DNA of 64,000 nucleotides from Bordetella genomosp. 13 (GCF_002119665.1 NZ_CP021111.1:4588001-4652000), one strand, 5' to 3'. Positions 27,415-37,895 are shown, counted from the stretch's first letter. Made by a program: numbers and translations. The notes: generated from the sequence alone by a model not told the origin.

Positions 27415-28656
27415 CTACCCGCCCAAATTAACACGGGCGAACTTGCGCTTGCCGACCTGCAGCACATAGCTGCCGGCTGCCAATTGCAACGACTTGTCGT
27501 CCACGCGCACGCCATCGATGCGCACCCCGCCCTGCTCGAGATTGCGCTGCGCTTCGGAACTGGATGCCGCCAGGCCCGCTTCGCGCAGCAGGCGCAGGAT
27601 GCCCATGGGCGCGCCGGCCACGGCGATCTCGGGCATGTCCTCGGGCATGGCGCCATCGCGAAAGCGCGCCTCGAAGGCGGACAGCGCGTTTTCCGCGGCC
27701 TGCGCCGAATGGAAGCGCGCCACGAGTTCCTGGGCCAGCATCACCTTGGCGTCGCGCGGATTGCGGCCGTTTTCGGTCTCGGCGCGCAGCGCGGCGATAT
27801 CTTCCAGCGAACGGAACGACAGCAGCTCGAAGTAGCGCCACATCAGCGTGTCCGAGATCGACATGATCTTGCCGAACATGGACTCGGGCGCCTCGGAGAT
27901 GCCGATGTAGTTGCCCTTGGACTTGGACATCTTCTCGACGCCGTCGGTGCCCTCGAGCAGCGGCATGGTCAGCACGCACTGAGGCTCTTGCCCGTATTCC
28001 TTCTGCAGCTCGCGGCCGACCAGCAGGTTGAACTTCTGGTCGGTGCCGCCCAGTTCGACGTCGGACTTGAGCGCCACCGAGTCGTAGCCCTGCAGCAGGG
28101 GGTACAGGAATTCATGCACGGCGATGGGCACGCCGCCCTTGAAGCGCTTGGTGAAGTCTTCGCGCTCCATCATGCGGGCCACGGTGTAGCGCGAGGCCAG
28201 CTGGATGATGCCGCGCGCGCCCAGCGGGTCGCACCACTCGGAGTTGTAGCGGATCTCGGTGCGGGCGGGATCGAGCACCAGGCTCGCCTGTGCATAGTAG
28301 GTCTGGGCGTTGTGCTCGATCTGCTCGCGCGTGAGCGGCGGGCGGGTCGAATTGCGGCCGCTGGGATCGCCGATCGTGGCGGTGAAGTCGCCGATGAGGA
28401 AGATGACGTTGTGCCCCAGATCCTGCAGCTGGCGCATCTTGTTCAGTACCACCGTATGGCCCAGGTGGATGTCGGGCGCGGTGGGGTCCAGGCCCAGCTT
28501 GATGCGCAGCGGCACGCCGGTGGAACGGCTTTTGGCCAGCTTGCGGGCGAATTCCGTCTCGACCAGTAGTTCGTCGCAGCCGCGCAGCGCAACGCGCAGA
28601 TCGGCTTCGACTTCAGGGGACAGAGCGGCGTCGGACGGGGGGTTGGAAGAGGCCAT
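27415..28656 (-). CDS. tyrS: Tyrosyl-tRNA synthetase
   Basis: A 413-residue class I aminoacyl-tRNA synthetase. The HIGH-like signature is HLGH in [14 protein letters not shown], the tyrosine-binding [14 protein letters not shown] follows, and KMSKS appears as [15 protein letters not shown]-terminal S4 RNA-binding domain (about 345-410) is present. ATG at 28656 is the usual start (MASSNPPSD); the longer frame adds unconserved residues. It is divergent from an M23 peptidase gene, a conserved betaproteobacterial arrangement. Confidence 0.97.
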   Translation of the reverse strand: MASSNPPSDAALSPEVEADLRVALRGCDELLVETEFARKLAKSRSTGVPLRIKLGLDPTAPDIHLGHTVVLNKMRQLQDLGHNVIFLIGDFTATIGDPSGRNSTRPPLTREQIEHNAQTYYAQASLVLDPARTEIRYNSEWCDPLGARGIIQLASRYTVARMMEREDFTKRFKGGVPIAVHEFLYPLLQGYDSVALKSDVELGGTDQKFNLLVGRELQKEYGQEPQCVLTMPLLEGTDGVEKMSKSKGNYIGISEAPESMFGKIMSISDTLMWRYFELLSFRSLEDIAALRAETENGRNPRDAKVMLAQELVARFHSAQAAENALSAFEARFRDGAMPEDMPEIAVAGAPMGILRLLREAGLAASSSEAQRNLEQGGVRIDGVRVDDKSLQLAAGSYVLQVGKRKFARVNLGG

Positions 28657-28909
28657 TGTAATTTTTACTGCACCGCATAGGTGCAAAAAAGGTGTAAATT
28701 CGACAAAAAGCGGTCGAAAATTCTATCCGAATCCGCTAGCATACTGCCCTAATCATACGCAACTGTCATATGACGGTTGTGCTGCTGTACATCCATAGTT
28801 TTCCCGTTGCGCCACATGAGGCGCGCCCCATCGTTCGGCACAGGCCGGGCCGGGCAGCGCCCAGACGGCCGCATCCGCAAATCCGTGCCGCCAGGAGGGT
28901 CTACACGCG
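28657..28909. promoter_or_regulatory. Divergent promoter region between tyrS and the M23 peptidase gene
   Basis: This 253-bp AT-richer segment must hold both promoters. Visible are an inverted repeat TTCGAC-N8-GTCGAA (28699-28718) and a perfect palindrome GTCATATGAC (28765-28774) with symmetric AAC/GTT flanks. No sigma-70 pair with good spacing could be fixed by eye. No T-box or RNA leader was recognised for tyrS. Confidence 0.45.
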
Positions 28910-30325
28910 ATGAATCGTGGCCTGGACTGCCTGGTACGCAGCATACGACACAAGGTGGCCGTCCTGATCGCCCCCCCCAAACAAACGGTTTCCCGCGGCG
29001 GAGCCCTCATCCGCCGAACGCTGGTGGTTACCGCGCTGGGCCTGTTCGCCGGCGCCGCCGCGCTGGGCATGGTGCAACAGCCCGACCACACCGAACTGCC
29101 TCCGCTGCGACTGGTGAACAGCCCGATGCCGCTGTCGGCCGAACAGATGCAGGTCAGCACCGCCACCGACGCGCCCTACATCAATGAAACCCGCATCCGC
29201 CGCGGCGACACGCTGGCCACGGTGCTGCAGCGCCTGGACATCGACAATCCCAGGCTGCAAAGCTTCCTGACGCACGACGCCAGCGCCCGCAGCATCTACA
29301 AGCTGTACCCCGGCCGCTCGGTGCAGGCCGCGGTCGACGAAGCCGGCAACCTGCAGTGGCTGCGCTACATCCACACCCCGGGCGCCGAGGACGACGGTCA
29401 GGTCTCCACGCGCATGCTGTACGTCGAAAGCGACGGCGCCGACGGCTACACGGCACGCGAAGTCACCGAAGGCACCCGCCTCGAAACGCGCGTGGCGGTG
29501 GGCACCATCCGCTCGTCGCTGTTCGCGGCCACCGACGCGGCCGGCGTGCCCGATTCGATCACGCTGCAGATCGCCGAAATCCTGGGCTCCAAAATGGATT
29601 TCCTGCGCGACCTGCGCCAGGGCGACCAGTTCCGCGTGGTGTACGAAACCCGCTCGCACGACGGCCGCTATGCCGGCGCCGGGCGCGTGCTCGCCGTCGA
29701 GTTCGTCAACGGCAGCAAGACCTACAACGCGGTCTGGTTCAATCCCGACGGCAAGTCGGGGGCGTACTACGACTTCGAAGGCACCAACCTGCGCGGCGCC
29801 TTCCTGCGCACGGCGCTGAAGTTCACGCGCATCAGCTCGACCTTCGGCATGCGCATGCACCCCATCCACAAGACCTGGACGGGCCACAAGGGCGTGGACT
29901 ACGCCGCCCCCACGGGCACGCCGATCCACTCCACCGCTGACGGCACCGTCGAGTTCGCGGGCTGGCAGAACGGCTACGGCAACGTGGTTATCGTGAAGCA
30001 CCACGGCCAGTACTCCACCCTGTATGGCCACCAGAGCAGGCTGGCCGAAGGCATCCGCAAGGGCGCCACGGTGTCGCAAGGCCAGCTTATCGGCTACGTC
30101 GGTTCCACGGGCTGGGCCACCGGCCCGCACCTGCACTACGAGTTCCGCGTGGACAACCGTCCCGTCGATCCGCTTTCCGTCGACCTGCCCGTGGCCCGCA
30201 CGCTGGAAGCCAATGAGCGCAAGGCCTTCGCGGACGCGGTCGCGCCTTATCGCGCACAGATCGAGATGCTGACCGCCCTGCAGCAGACGCCGCCCGAAGG
30301 CAGCACCACTGTGGCGGCGCGCTGA
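28910..30325 (+). CDS. M23 family metallopeptidase (LytM-type)
   Basis: A 471-residue envelope protein predicted to cut peptidoglycan cross-links. An N-terminal membrane anchor or uncleaved signal lies at about 34-52 (LVVTALGLFAGAAALGM). A LysM/OapA-like segment follows (RIRRGDTLATVLQRLDI) and a central domain. The C-terminal peptidase domain retains the zinc and catalytic residues: His326 and Asp330 in GHKGVDYAAP, and His407 and His409 in HLHYEF. It is followed 13 bp later by anmK, linking murein cleavage with recovery of its products. Confidence 0.93.
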   Translation: MNRGLDCLVRSIRHKVAVLIAPPKQTVSRGGALIRRTLVVTALGLFAGAAALGMVQQPDHTELPPLRLVNSPMPLSAEQMQVSTATDAPYINETRIRRGDTLATVLQRLDIDNPRLQSFLTHDASARSIYKLYPGRSVQAAVDEAGNLQWLRYIHTPGAEDDGQVSTRMLYVESDGADGYTAREVTEGTRLETRVAVGTIRSSLFAATDAAGVPDSITLQIAEILGSKMDFLRDLRQGDQFRVVYETRSHDGRYAGAGRVLAVEFVNGSKTYNAVWFNPDGKSGAYYDFEGTNLRGAFLRTALKFTRISSTFGMRMHPIHKTWTGHKGVDYAAPTGTPIHSTADGTVEFAGWQNGYGNVVIVKHHGQYSTLYGHQSRLAEGIRKGATVSQGQLIGYVGSTGWATGPHLHYEFRVDNRPVDPLSVDLPVARTLEANERKAFADAVAPYRAQIEMLTALQQTPPEGSTTVAAR

Positions 30326-30338
30326 CGGCGACTTCCTC

Positions 30339-31475
30339 ATGCCGACCATCATCGACGGCCCGGACGGCATCGCCACGGGCCGTTTTTTCATTGGCCTGAT
30401 GTCCGGCACCAGCACGGACGGCGTGGACGGCGTGCTGGTGAGCCTGCAAGCGGGCACACGGCCCGCCCTGCACGCCAGCGTCAGCCTGGACATGCCCGCC
30501 GAGTTGCGCGACGAACTGCTGGCGCTGAACCGCAGCGGCGCCGACGAGCTGGCTCGCGGGGCGCTGGCGGGCAACGCCCTGGCCCGGCTGTACGCGCAGG
30601 CCGTGGCCGAACTGCTCGAGCAGTCCGGCCTGCCCGCCTCGTCCGTCACGGCCGTCGGCGCGCACGGCCAGACCGTCAGGCATCGGCCCGAACTGGGCTA
30701 CACGCTGCAATTGAACGCGCCGGCCCTGCTGGCCGAACTGACGGGCATCGACGTGGTGGCGGATTTCCGCAGCCGGGACGTGGCCGCCGGCGGACAGGGC
30801 GCGCCGCTGGTGCCGCCCTTTCATGCCGCCATGTTCGGCGGCACGCAGCCGCGCGCGGTGCTCAACCTGGGCGGCATCGCCAACCTGACGCTGCTGGATG
30901 ACGGTCCGCCACGCGGCTTCGATACGGGTCCCGCCAACATGCTGCTGGACGCGTGGTGCCGCCAGCATACCGGCCTGGCCTATGACAACGAAGGCCGATG
31001 GGCCGCCACCGGAAGCGTCGACGCCGGACTGCTGCGGCACCTGATCGACAGCGAGCCCTGGTTCTCGCTGCCGCCGCCCAAATCCACGGGGCGCGATCTG
31101 TTCGACACCGCATGGCTGTCGCAGCGCCTGCACGCCTACGGCGCCGATTCGCTGGCGCCCGCGGACGTACAGGCCACGCTGCAGCGCCTGACGGCCCGCA
31201 CCGTGGCCGACGCCCTGCAAGCCACGTTGCCGCACGCGCGCGACGTGCTGGTGTGCGGGGGCGGAGCGCGCAACACGGGGTTGATAAACGATCTGGCGGA
31301 CTGCCTGCAGCGCCCTGTGCACCCCACCGACAGCGAAGGCGTGCCCGCCCAATGGGTGGAAGCGCTGGCCTTTGCCTGGCTGGCGCAGGCGCATGTGGAC
31401 AGGGTGCCGGCCAGCGTGCCGGCGGTGACGGGAGCGCGCGGGGCGCGCATCCTGGGCGCGCTGTATCCGCACTAG
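30339..31475 (+). CDS. anmK: Anhydro-N-acetylmuramic acid kinase
   Basis: A 378-residue sugar kinase that phosphorylates and opens 1,6-anhydroMurNAc to MurNAc-6-phosphate in cell wall recycling. The ATP-binding start GLMSGTSTDGVD (about 19-30) is diagnostic, and NLGGIANLT, FDTGPAN and VCGGGARN follow. It is co-transcribed with the M23 peptidase (13-bp gap) and ends at a strong bidirectional terminator. Confidence 0.96.
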   Translation: MPTIIDGPDGIATGRFFIGLMSGTSTDGVDGVLVSLQAGTRPALHASVSLDMPAELRDELLALNRSGADELARGALAGNALARLYAQAVAELLEQSGLPASSVTAVGAHGQTVRHRPELGYTLQLNAPALLAELTGIDVVADFRSRDVAAGGQGAPLVPPFHAAMFGGTQPRAVLNLGGIANLTLLDDGPPRGFDTGPANMLLDAWCRQHTGLAYDNEGRWAATGSVDAGLLRHLIDSEPWFSLPPPKSTGRDLFDTAWLSQRLHAYGADSLAPADVQATLQRLTARTVADALQATLPHARDVLVCGGGARNTGLINDLADCLQRPVHPTDSEGVPAQWVEALAFAWLAQAHVDRVPASVPAVTGARGARILGALYPH

Positions 31476-31496
31476 GCGCGGCGCGCGCGTACAGAC

Positions 31497-31534
31497 AAAA
31501 GCCCTCGCGCGCCTGATGGCACGCGAGGGCTTTT
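31497..31534. terminator. Bidirectional terminator between anmK and erpA
   Basis: Arms GCCCTCGCG (31501-31509) and CGCGAGGGC (31522-31530) enclose a 12-nt loop. Four A precede (31497-31500) and four T follow (31531-31534), so the structure can end both the plus-strand anmK and the minus-strand erpA transcripts. Confidence 0.88.
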
Positions 31535-31562
31535 CAATCGGCCTGGCTGATCGGCGTCCTGC

Positions 31563-31934
31563 TTATACCGAGAAGGACGAACCGCAACCGCAGGTGGTGG
31601 TGGCGTTGGGATTGCGGATGACGAACTGCGCGCCTTCCAGATCTTCTTTGTAGTCGATCTCGGCGCCTACCAGGTACTGGAAGCTCATCGGGTCGACCAG
31701 CAGCTGCACGCCGTTCTTGTCGAGCACGGTGTCGTCTTCGTTGACGACTTCGTCGAACGTGAAGCCGTATTGGAAGCCGGAACAGCCGCCGCCTTGCACG
31801 AACACGCGCAGCTTCAGGTCAGGGTTGCCTTCCTCGGCCAGCAGGTCCTTGACCTTGATGGCGGCGGAATCGGTGAAGACCAGGGGCACGGGCGGCGGGG
31901 CCTGCAGGTCTACGGTTTCGGTGACAGCGTTCAT
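31563..31934 (-). CDS. erpA: Iron-sulfur cluster insertion protein ErpA
   Basis: A 123-residue A-type carrier that delivers Fe-S clusters to apoproteins, essential for isoprenoid synthesis enzymes in E. coli. The three cluster cysteines are present: Cys51 in [11 protein letters not shown], and Cys115 and Cys117 in TCGCGSSF near the C-terminus. Convergent with anmK across a shared terminator, and downstream of the DUF6776 gene on the same strand. Confidence 0.96.
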   Translation of the reverse strand: MNAVTETVDLQAPPPVPLVFTDSAAIKVKDLLAEEGNPDLKLRVFVQGGGCSGFQYGFTFDEVVNEDDTVLDKNGVQLLVDPMSFQYLVGAEIDYKEDLEGAQFVIRNPNATTTCGCGSSFSV

Positions 31935-31996
31935 GATTACACTCCTGGCCGCGTGGCCAAATGCTTGCGGGCAGCTTTGCCGCCCCTATGGGTTCA

Positions 31997-32815
31997 CTAT
32001 AGCCCAGGCGAAGCCGGACTCAAAATCAGCGGGACGACGCGCGAGGCGCGCACCGCGTCGCCCTCGAGCACGCTGACCGTAACGGTTTCGGGGACGAAAC
32101 CCTCCGGCAGCTCCAGCATGCCCTGGCTGCGCAGGTACTGGTCGAACTGGATGGGCAGCGCATTGCCGGCGGGTTTGTCGGACGGCTGCTGCCCGGGCGC
32201 CGAATCGGATGCTGCTTCGCGCGCCTGGCTGCCCGTGCCTGCGGGACGGTCCTCTTTCACGCGCAACGGCGCCAGATCGAACTCCGCCTTCTGCTCGTTC
32301 TGCCTGCCCACCGCGTGGAACCGCAACGCGCCCGCAAAAGGCGTGTCGCTGGCCCGGCCCGACCGCATCAGCAGCACCTTGTAGGCCAGCGCCTGGCCCG
32401 ATCGTTCCAACTGAGCCCCGCGGATGTCGACCGCGCCCTCGGGGCCCGCGGGCAGCAATTGCTCGAAGAATGCCAATTGGTCGCGCGCACGGCCCGCTTC
32501 TTCCTGCGCGATCTTCAGCTGGGCCTCGAGCTCGATGCGCGCCGCGCGTTCGATGGCCAGTTCGCCGCCGGCGGTGTCGAGATCGGTGCGCAGACGCTGT
32601 ATGTCGGCCTCGCGCTGCCGCAGCGCCAAGCGCTGCGCCGCGGCCTGGTCTGCGGTAAGCACCACCATGCCCTTCTGCGGCTCTTGCGCATAACGGGACG
32701 CCACGCCCACGCCAAGCAGCACGCCAGCGCCCAGCACCAGGACCAGCCACGCGATGCGCGCCACTCTGCGTGGCGAGCGCGGCCGGCTGGAGTTCGGTGC
32801 GTGGGCGTCTTGCAT
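31997..32815 (-). CDS. Membrane-anchored coiled-coil protein, DUF6776-like
   Basis: A 272-residue protein of unknown function. One transmembrane segment lies at about residues 20-42 (IAWLVLVLGAGVLLGVGVAS), then a long charged helical coiled coil (about 55-115), then a beta-rich domain to the C-terminus with a proline/serine-rich linker near 195-215. The topology suggests a bitopic inner-membrane protein with a large periplasmic part. Betaproteobacteria often encode such a protein between argC and erpA, as here. Confidence 0.75.
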   Translation of the reverse strand: MQDAHAPNSSRPRSPRRVARIAWLVLVLGAGVLLGVGVASRYAQEPQKGMVVLTADQAAAQRLALRQREADIQRLRTDLDTAGGELAIERAARIELEAQLKIAQEEAGRARDQLAFFEQLLPAGPEGAVDIRGAQLERSGQALAYKVLLMRSGRASDTPFAGALRFHAVGRQNEQKAEFDLAPLRVKEDRPAGTGSQAREAASDSAPGQQPSDKPAGNALPIQFDQYLRSQGMLELPEGFVPETVTVSVLEGDAVRASRVVPLILSPASPGL

Positions 32816-32852
32816 GCACAGCGGGACGGCGCGCGACCGCCGTCCGATGAGG

Positions 32853-33917
32853 TCAGGGCAGGATGGCGACCTGGTCGAGGCCTGCCGACTCGGGCAGGCC
32901 GAACATCAGGTTCATGTTCTGCACCGCCTGGCCGGCCGCGCCCTTGACCAGATTGTCCTGCACCACCAGCACGATCAGCAGATCGCCGTTGTTGGGCCGC
33001 TGCACCGAGATGCGCAGCATGTTCGAGCCGCGCACCGAACGGGTTTCGGGCGCGCTGCCCGCGGGCAGCACGTCGACGAAGCGTTCGTCGGCGTAGCGCT
33101 GTTCGAACAGGGCCTGGAAGTCGGTATCGCGCGCGCCAGGCTGGATGCGGGCGTAGATGGTGGAGAACATGCCGCGGATCATCGGCACCAGATGGGGCAC
33201 AAAGGTCAGCGACACGGCGCCGCCCGAGATCTTCTCGAGCTGCGCCGTGATTTCGGGGTGGTGGCGATGGCCGGGCAGGCCATATGCCTTGAAGTTGTCG
33301 GACGCTTCGGAAAACAGCGTGGCCACTTCGGCCTTGCGGCCCGCGCCCGACACGCCCGACTTGCAGTCGGCGATCAGGGTCTGCGTGTCGACCAGTTGCT
33401 TGCCGCCCTCGAGCAGCGGGGCCAGGCCCAGCAGCACCGTGGTGGGATAGCAGCCCGGATTGCCGATGACGCGCGCCTTGGAGATGGCTTCACGGTTGAG
33501 TTCGACCAGGCCGTAGACGGATTCGGCCAGGACGTCGGGGCAGCTGTGCGGCATCTTGTACCAGCGCTCGAACACCGCGGTGTCCTGCAGGCGGAAGTCG
33601 GCTGCCAGGTCGATGACGCGCGTGCCGGTGGCCAGCAGTTCCTGAGCTTGGGCCATGGCCACGCCGTGCGGCGTGGCGAAGAACACCACGTCGCAATCGG
33701 TAAGCCGCGCCTTTTCGGGCGCGCTGAAGGCCAGATCGACGTGGCCGCGCAGGTTCGGATACATGTCGGCCACGGGCAGTCCGTCTTCCTTGCGGGACGT
33801 GATGGCCACCAGTTCTGCGTTGGGGTGCTGAGACAGCAGGCGCAACAGTTCGACGCCGGTATAGCCGGTGCCGCCGACGATGCCAACCTTGATGCGGGAG
33901 TTCGATGCTTGAGCCAT
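32853..33917 (-). CDS. argC: N-acetyl-gamma-glutamyl-phosphate reductase
   Basis: A 354-residue NADP-dependent enzyme that reduces N-acetylglutamyl phosphate to the semialdehyde in arginine synthesis. The Rossmann motif is [16 protein letters not shown] (about 13-28). The catalytic cysteine lies in GNPGCYPT (about residue 155) and the catalytic histidine in [10 protein letters not shown] (about 218-227). This is the longer type 1 form. It is downstream of rpsI but separated by a terminator, so it has its own promoter. Confidence 0.96.
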   Translation of the reverse strand: MAQASNSRIKVGIVGGTGYTGVELLRLLSQHPNAELVAITSRKEDGLPVADMYPNLRGHVDLAFSAPEKARLTDCDVVFFATPHGVAMAQAQELLATGTRVIDLAADFRLQDTAVFERWYKMPHSCPDVLAESVYGLVELNREAISKARVIGNPGCYPTTVLLGLAPLLEGGKQLVDTQTLIADCKSGVSGAGRKAEVATLFSEASDNFKAYGLPGHRHHPEITAQLEKISGGAVSLTFVPHLVPMIRGMFSTIYARIQPGARDTDFQALFEQRYADERFVDVLPAGSAPETRSVRGSNMLRISVQRPNNGDLLIVLVVQDNLVKGAAGQAVQNMNLMFGLPESAGLDQVAILP

Positions 33918-34088
33918 GGTGAAAACCCAGAAAACGTAGATCGATAGTATCGCTCAGGAAACGGACGACGCGGCGGCGCCGCGCGCATCCTTGTTCCGAC
34001 CGGTGGACGGGCACGGGGTTCCGCGCCGGCACTGCTCGCGCCGCGACCTCGGGCGCTTCCAGCCCGCGCGCCAGGCGGGGCCGGAAAA

Positions 34089-34116
34089 CAAAAAGGCCGC
34101 TTTCGCGGCCTTTTTG
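34089..34116 (-). terminator. Terminator of rplM-rpsI
   Basis: The stem GGCCGC/GCGGCC closes a GAAA-type loop on the minus strand and is extended by the flanking A/T pairs, giving AAAAAGGCCGC...GCGGCCTTTTT. It lies just past the rpsI stop at 34124. The A/T symmetry makes it able to act in both directions. Confidence 0.88.
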
Positions 34117-34123
34117 GGGAACA

Positions 34124-34516
34124 TTAGCGCTTGCTGAACTGCTTGCGCCGACGTGCCTTGCGGAAGCCGACTTTCTTGCGTTCGACTTCTCGCGCGTCGC
34201 GGGTGACGAAGCCCGCTTGCGACAGGGCCGACTTCAGGGTGGCGTCGTAGTCGATCAGGGCGCGCGTGATGCCGTGACGGACCGCGCCGGCCTGGCCGGT
34301 TTCACCGCCGCCGTGCACGTTGACCTTGATGTCGAACGATTCGACGAGGCCGGTCAGGACCAGGGGCTGGCGCACGACCATGCGGCCGGTTTCGCGGGCG
34401 AAGAACTCGTCGACGGGCTTGCCGTTGACGACGATCTTGCCGGTGCCCTTCTTGATGAAAACGCGAGCCACCGAGGTTTTGCGACGGCCGGTTCCGTAAT
34501 TCCAGTTACCGATCAT
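34124..34516 (-). CDS. rpsI: 30S ribosomal protein S9
   Basis: A 130-residue ribosomal protein. It starts with [20 protein letters not shown], contains [17 protein letters not shown] and ends in the basic tail [12 protein letters not shown], whose terminal Arg contacts the P-site tRNA anticodon loop. It follows rplM by 9 bp in the universal L13-S9 operon. Confidence 0.98.
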   Translation of the reverse strand: MIGNWNYGTGRRKTSVARVFIKKGTGKIVVNGKPVDEFFARETGRMVVRQPLVLTGLVESFDIKVNVHGGGETGQAGAVRHGITRALIDYDATLKSALSQAGFVTRDAREVERKKVGFRKARRRKQFSKR

Positions 34517-34525
34517 GGCGTGTCC

Positions 34526-34954
34526 TTAGAATTCCAGCGGCTTGGGCTGCTGAGCGGTGTGCGGGTGCTCGGCACCGGCGTACACCTTGAGTTTCTTGAT
34601 CATGGCGTAGCCCAGCGGACCCTTGGGCAGCATGCCCTTGACGGCCTTCTGGATGGCGCGGCCGGGAAAACGCTGCTGCATTTTCTCGAAGTTCGTTTCG
34701 CGGATACCGCCCGGGTAGGTGGTGTGGCGGAAGTACTTCTTGCCTTGCGCCTTGTTGCCCGTGACGACGATATCGGCGGCGTTGACGATGATGATGTAGT
34801 CACCGGTGTCAACGTGCGGAGTGAATTCGGGTTTGTGCTTGCCACGCAGACGGTGTGCGACTTCGCTGGCCACACGACCGAGGACCTTGCCCTTGGCGTC
34901 GATCACAAACCAGTCACGCTTGACTTCATGCGGCTTGGCCACAAAGGTCTTCAT
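34526..34954 (-). CDS. rplM: 50S ribosomal protein L13
   Basis: A 142-residue 50S assembly-initiating protein. It shows the conserved [16 protein letters not shown] start and the PRGPLGYAM-type motif (here [17 protein letters not shown]). First gene of the rplM-rpsI operon, with about 120 nt of leader before it if the promoter below is right. Confidence 0.98.
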   Translation of the reverse strand: MKTFVAKPHEVKRDWFVIDAKGKVLGRVASEVAHRLRGKHKPEFTPHVDTGDYIIIVNAADIVVTGNKAQGKKYFRHTTYPGGIRETNFEKMQQRFPGRAIQKAVKGMLPKGPLGYAMIKKLKVYAGAEHPHTAQQPKPLEF

Positions 34955-35082
34955 GATGGTTCCTAAGATTCAGATGAATAGCCCGCCGGACATCGGCCGG
35001 GCCGTATTTCCACAATTTCTTGATCTCCGCCTAAGCGTTATGGATCCGCCCGTGCAAAAGACATGAAAAGGGAAAGCTGACG

Positions 35083-35091
35083 ATTCTAGCA
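35083..35091 (-). promoter_or_regulatory. Putative extended -10 promoter of rplM-rpsI
   Basis: On the minus strand TGCTAGAAT forms an extended -10 element (TGn plus TAGAAT). A TTGCGC lies 19 bases upstream as a poorly spaced -35. Transcription would start near 35076, leaving a leader of about 120 nt before rplM that includes a CCGG/CCGG dyad. Confidence 0.45.
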
Positions 35092-35174
35092 CGTTTGTTC
35101 AAATCTTGCGCAAGCGTGTGGCAAAACAGCCATTCGACAGCGCGCCCCCCTGGGAGCCGCCGCAGCGAGCGTCG

Positions 35175-36542
35175 TCAGGTGCCGGCCACCGACATCTGCT
35201 CGATCAGGATCGAGCCGGTGCGCTTGGTGCCGCGCGAGATGGTGTCCGAGCCCACCGCGGCGATGCCGCGGAACATATCGGCCAGGTTGCCGGCGATGGT
35301 GATTTCCTGCACCGCATGCTGGATGCGGCCGTTCTCGACCCAGTAGCCGAAGGCGCCGCGCGAGTAGTCGCCGGTGACGTAATTGACGCCCTGCCCGATC
35401 AGCTCGGTGACCAGCAGGCCCGTGCCCAGCTTGCGCAGCATGGCCTCGAAGTCGTCCTCGGGACGCGTCAGCCGCGAAGTGAGCGACAGATTGTGCGACC
35501 CGCCGGCGTTGCCGGTGGTGGCCATGCCCAGCTTGCGGGCCGTGTAGCTGGACAGGAAATAACCTTCGAGCACGCCGCCCGACACGACGCTGCGGGCCTG
35601 CGTGCGCACGCCCTCGTCGTCGAAGGGCGAGCTGCCCATGGCGCCCGCCACGTGCGGGTCTTCGGCCACGTCGATGTGGTCGGCGAACACGGGCTTGCCC
35701 AGCGCGTCGACCAGGAAGCTGGCCTTGCGGTACAGGGCGCCGCCGTTGGTCGCCTGGGTGAAGGCGCCCAGCAGGCCCAGCGCCAGCGGGGCCTCGAACA
35801 GCACGGGGAACTTGCCGGTGCGGATGCGGCGCGCCGACAGGCGCGACAGGGTGCGCTCGGCGGCGTAGCGGCCCACTGCCTCGGGCGAGGCCAGGTTGCG
35901 CGGATCGCGCTGCGACGAGTACCAGTAGTCGCGCTGCATGTGGTTGCCGCGCCCGGCAATGGGCGCCACGGACAGGCTGTGCCGCGAATACGGATAGCCG
36001 CCCAGGAAGCCGCGGGTGTTGCCCATGACGAACTGGCCTTCGTAGGTGCCCACGGTGGCGCCGTCGGTGTTGGTGATGCGCGCGTCGGTATCGCGGGCGG
36101 CGCGCTCGGCGCGCAGCGCGAGTTCGGCGGCCGCCTCGGTGCCCACGGGCCAGGCGTAGTGCAGCGCCAGGTCGGGGTAGCCGTCGGTGGCCAGGCGATC
36201 GGCGTCGGGCAGGCCGGCCGCGGGATCGGCGGCGGTATGGCGGGCGATGTGCCAGGCAGCCTCGACGGTCTGGCGCAGCGCCTCGTCGGAGAAATCGGAG
36301 GTGGAGGCCGAGCCGCGGCTCTGGCCGGCGTACAGGGTCAGGTCGAGCGCGCGGTCGCGCGTCTGCTCGACGGTCTCGATGTCATTGTTGCGCACCGAGA
36401 CGGACAGGCCCAGGCTTTCGGAGACCTCGGCCACCGCATCGCTGGCGCCGGCGCGCCGGGCGTAATCCAGCACCTTCTCGACGAGTTCGCTGAAACGCGC
36501 GTGATTCGCGGCCACCGGCAGGGATGAGGAAGAGTTGACCAT
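35175..36542 (-). CDS. pmbA: Metalloprotease PmbA/TldE
   Basis: A 455-residue partner of TldD. The TldD/TldE heterodimer degrades unfolded peptides and matures modified peptides such as microcin B17. TldE itself lacks the zinc motif HExxxH, which is indeed absent here. Family segments are the [19 protein letters not shown] start and the C-terminal [18 protein letters not shown] at 36542 (MVNSSSSLP) is preferred to a start 12 codons earlier. Divergent from yjgA with about 60 bp between. Confidence 0.95.
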   Translation of the reverse strand: MVNSSSSLPVAANHARFSELVEKVLDYARRAGASDAVAEVSESLGLSVSVRNNDIETVEQTRDRALDLTLYAGQSRGSASTSDFSDEALRQTVEAAWHIARHTAADPAAGLPDADRLATDGYPDLALHYAWPVGTEAAAELALRAERAARDTDARITNTDGATVGTYEGQFVMGNTRGFLGGYPYSRHSLSVAPIAGRGNHMQRDYWYSSQRDPRNLASPEAVGRYAAERTLSRLSARRIRTGKFPVLFEAPLALGLLGAFTQATNGGALYRKASFLVDALGKPVFADHIDVAEDPHVAGAMGSSPFDDEGVRTQARSVVSGGVLEGYFLSSYTARKLGMATTGNAGGSHNLSLTSRLTRPEDDFEAMLRKLGTGLLVTELIGQGVNYVTGDYSRGAFGYWVENGRIQHAVQEITIAGNLADMFRGIAAVGSDTISRGTKRTGSILIEQMSVAGT

Positions 36543-36603
36543 TGCTGTCCAATTTGCAGAGACGGTTATCATAGCCAAGTCCGCTTACGACCCGATTTTT
36601 TCC

Positions 36604-37155
36604 ATGCATTCCGAACACCCCGATTCCGTCGGCGACGACGGGCTCGACGACAACGGCTACGACCGTCCCAGCAAATCGCAGGTCAAGCGCGAACTGCACG
36701 CCCTGCTCGACCTGGGCAAGGAACTGATCGAGCTGTCGCCCGACCGCCTGAAGCAGCTGCCGCTGGCCGAGCGCCTGTACGAAGCGATCCGCGAGGCCCA
36801 GCGCACCACCAGCCGCGAAGGCCGCCGCCGCCAGACTCACTACGTGGGCAAGCTGATGCGCGATGCGCCGGCCGACGTCATCCGCGCGCAGCTCGACACC
36901 TGGCGCAACGGCTCTCGTGAAGAAACCGCGGCCATGCACCGGCTGGAAACGCTGCGCGAACGCCTGCTGGCCGACGACGACGCGCTGACCGAGCTGCTGC
37001 AGGACTATCCCGATACCGATATCCAGCACCTGCGCGCGGTCATCCGCGCCGCGCGCAAGGAAGCGCAGCACAACGCCATGCTCAACCCCGGACAAGAGCC
37101 GCAGCGCAAGCAGTACCGCGCCCTGTTCCAGGCATTGAAGTCGCTGGCCGCCTGA
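36604..37155 (+). CDS. yjgA: Ribosome-associated protein YjgA/DarP (DUF615)
   Basis: A 183-residue helical protein that associates with late 50S assembly intermediates and supports their maturation. The conserved segment [20 protein letters not shown] (residues 21-40) and the C-terminal [14 protein letters not shown] are clear. ATG at 36604 is chosen over an upstream frame start, which would run into the pmbA promoter region. The divergent pmbA-yjgA pair is conserved in betaproteobacteria and gammaproteobacteria. Confidence 0.93.
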   Translation: MHSEHPDSVGDDGLDDNGYDRPSKSQVKRELHALLDLGKELIELSPDRLKQLPLAERLYEAIREAQRTTSREGRRRQTHYVGKLMRDAPADVIRAQLDTWRNGSREETAAMHRLETLRERLLADDDALTELLQDYPDTDIQHLRAVIRAARKEAQHNAMLNPGQEPQRKQYRALFQALKSLAA

Positions 37156-37189
37156 CCCACCGCCCGCCTTACCCCCTACCCGCCTTCTC

Positions 37190-37867
37190 ATGACCACCGA
37201 CCTGCCCCTGCTGGACTGCATCGAGATCGAGACCGCTCCCAACCCGACGCACGCGGTGCTGTGGCTGCACGGCCTGGGCGCGGACGGCAACGACTTCGCG
37301 CCCATCGTGCCCGAACTGCAGGCGGTGCTGCCGCCCGCGGTGCGCTTCGTGTTTCCCAACGCGCCCGTGCAGCCGGTCACCATCAACGGCGGCATGGCGA
37401 TGCGGTCGTGGTACGACATCCTGGGCCAGGACCTGGTGCGCCGCGAAGACGGCGACGGCATCCGCGCCAGCGAACTGGCCGTGCAGGCGCTCCTGCGCCG
37501 CGAGAACGCGCGCGGCATCCCGACCGAGCGCATCGTATTGGCCGGCTTCTCGCAAGGTTGCGCGATGACGCTGCATACCGGCCTGCGGCTGCCGCAGCGC
37601 CTGGCCGGCATGGTGGCGCTGTCGGGCTACCTGCCGCTGGCCGACACCGCCACGGCCGAACGCCAGTCGGCCAACCAGGCCACGCCCATCTTCATGGCGC
37701 ACGGGCTGTACGACCCGGTCGTGCCCGTGGCGCGCGCCGAAGCGTCGCGGCACATGCTGCAGTCGCTGGGCTACGACGTGCGCTGGCACGCCTATCCCAT
37801 GCCGCACTCGGTGTGCGCGCCGGAAGTCGAGGACATCGCCGGGTTCCTGGCCGAGGTGCTGCGCTGA
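37190..37867 (+). CDS. Alpha/beta hydrolase, phospholipase/carboxylesterase family
   Basis: A 225-residue serine hydrolase similar to Pseudomonas carboxylesterase II. The oxyanion motif LHGLGADGNDF (about 24-34), the nucleophile elbow GFSQG (Ser in about 117-121), the acid residue in HGLYDPVVP and the base His in MPHSVC are all present. No signal peptide, so cytoplasmic. It follows yjgA by 34 bp. Confidence 0.92.
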   Translation: MTTDLPLLDCIEIETAPNPTHAVLWLHGLGADGNDFAPIVPELQAVLPPAVRFVFPNAPVQPVTINGGMAMRSWYDILGQDLVRREDGDGIRASELAVQALLRRENARGIPTERIVLAGFSQGCAMTLHTGLRLPQRLAGMVALSGYLPLADTATAERQSANQATPIFMAHGLYDPVVPVARAEASRHMLQSLGYDVRWHAYPMPHSVCAPEVEDIAGFLAEVLR

Positions 37868-37895
37868 GCGCGCGCCGCTGAGCGCACGCCCCCAC

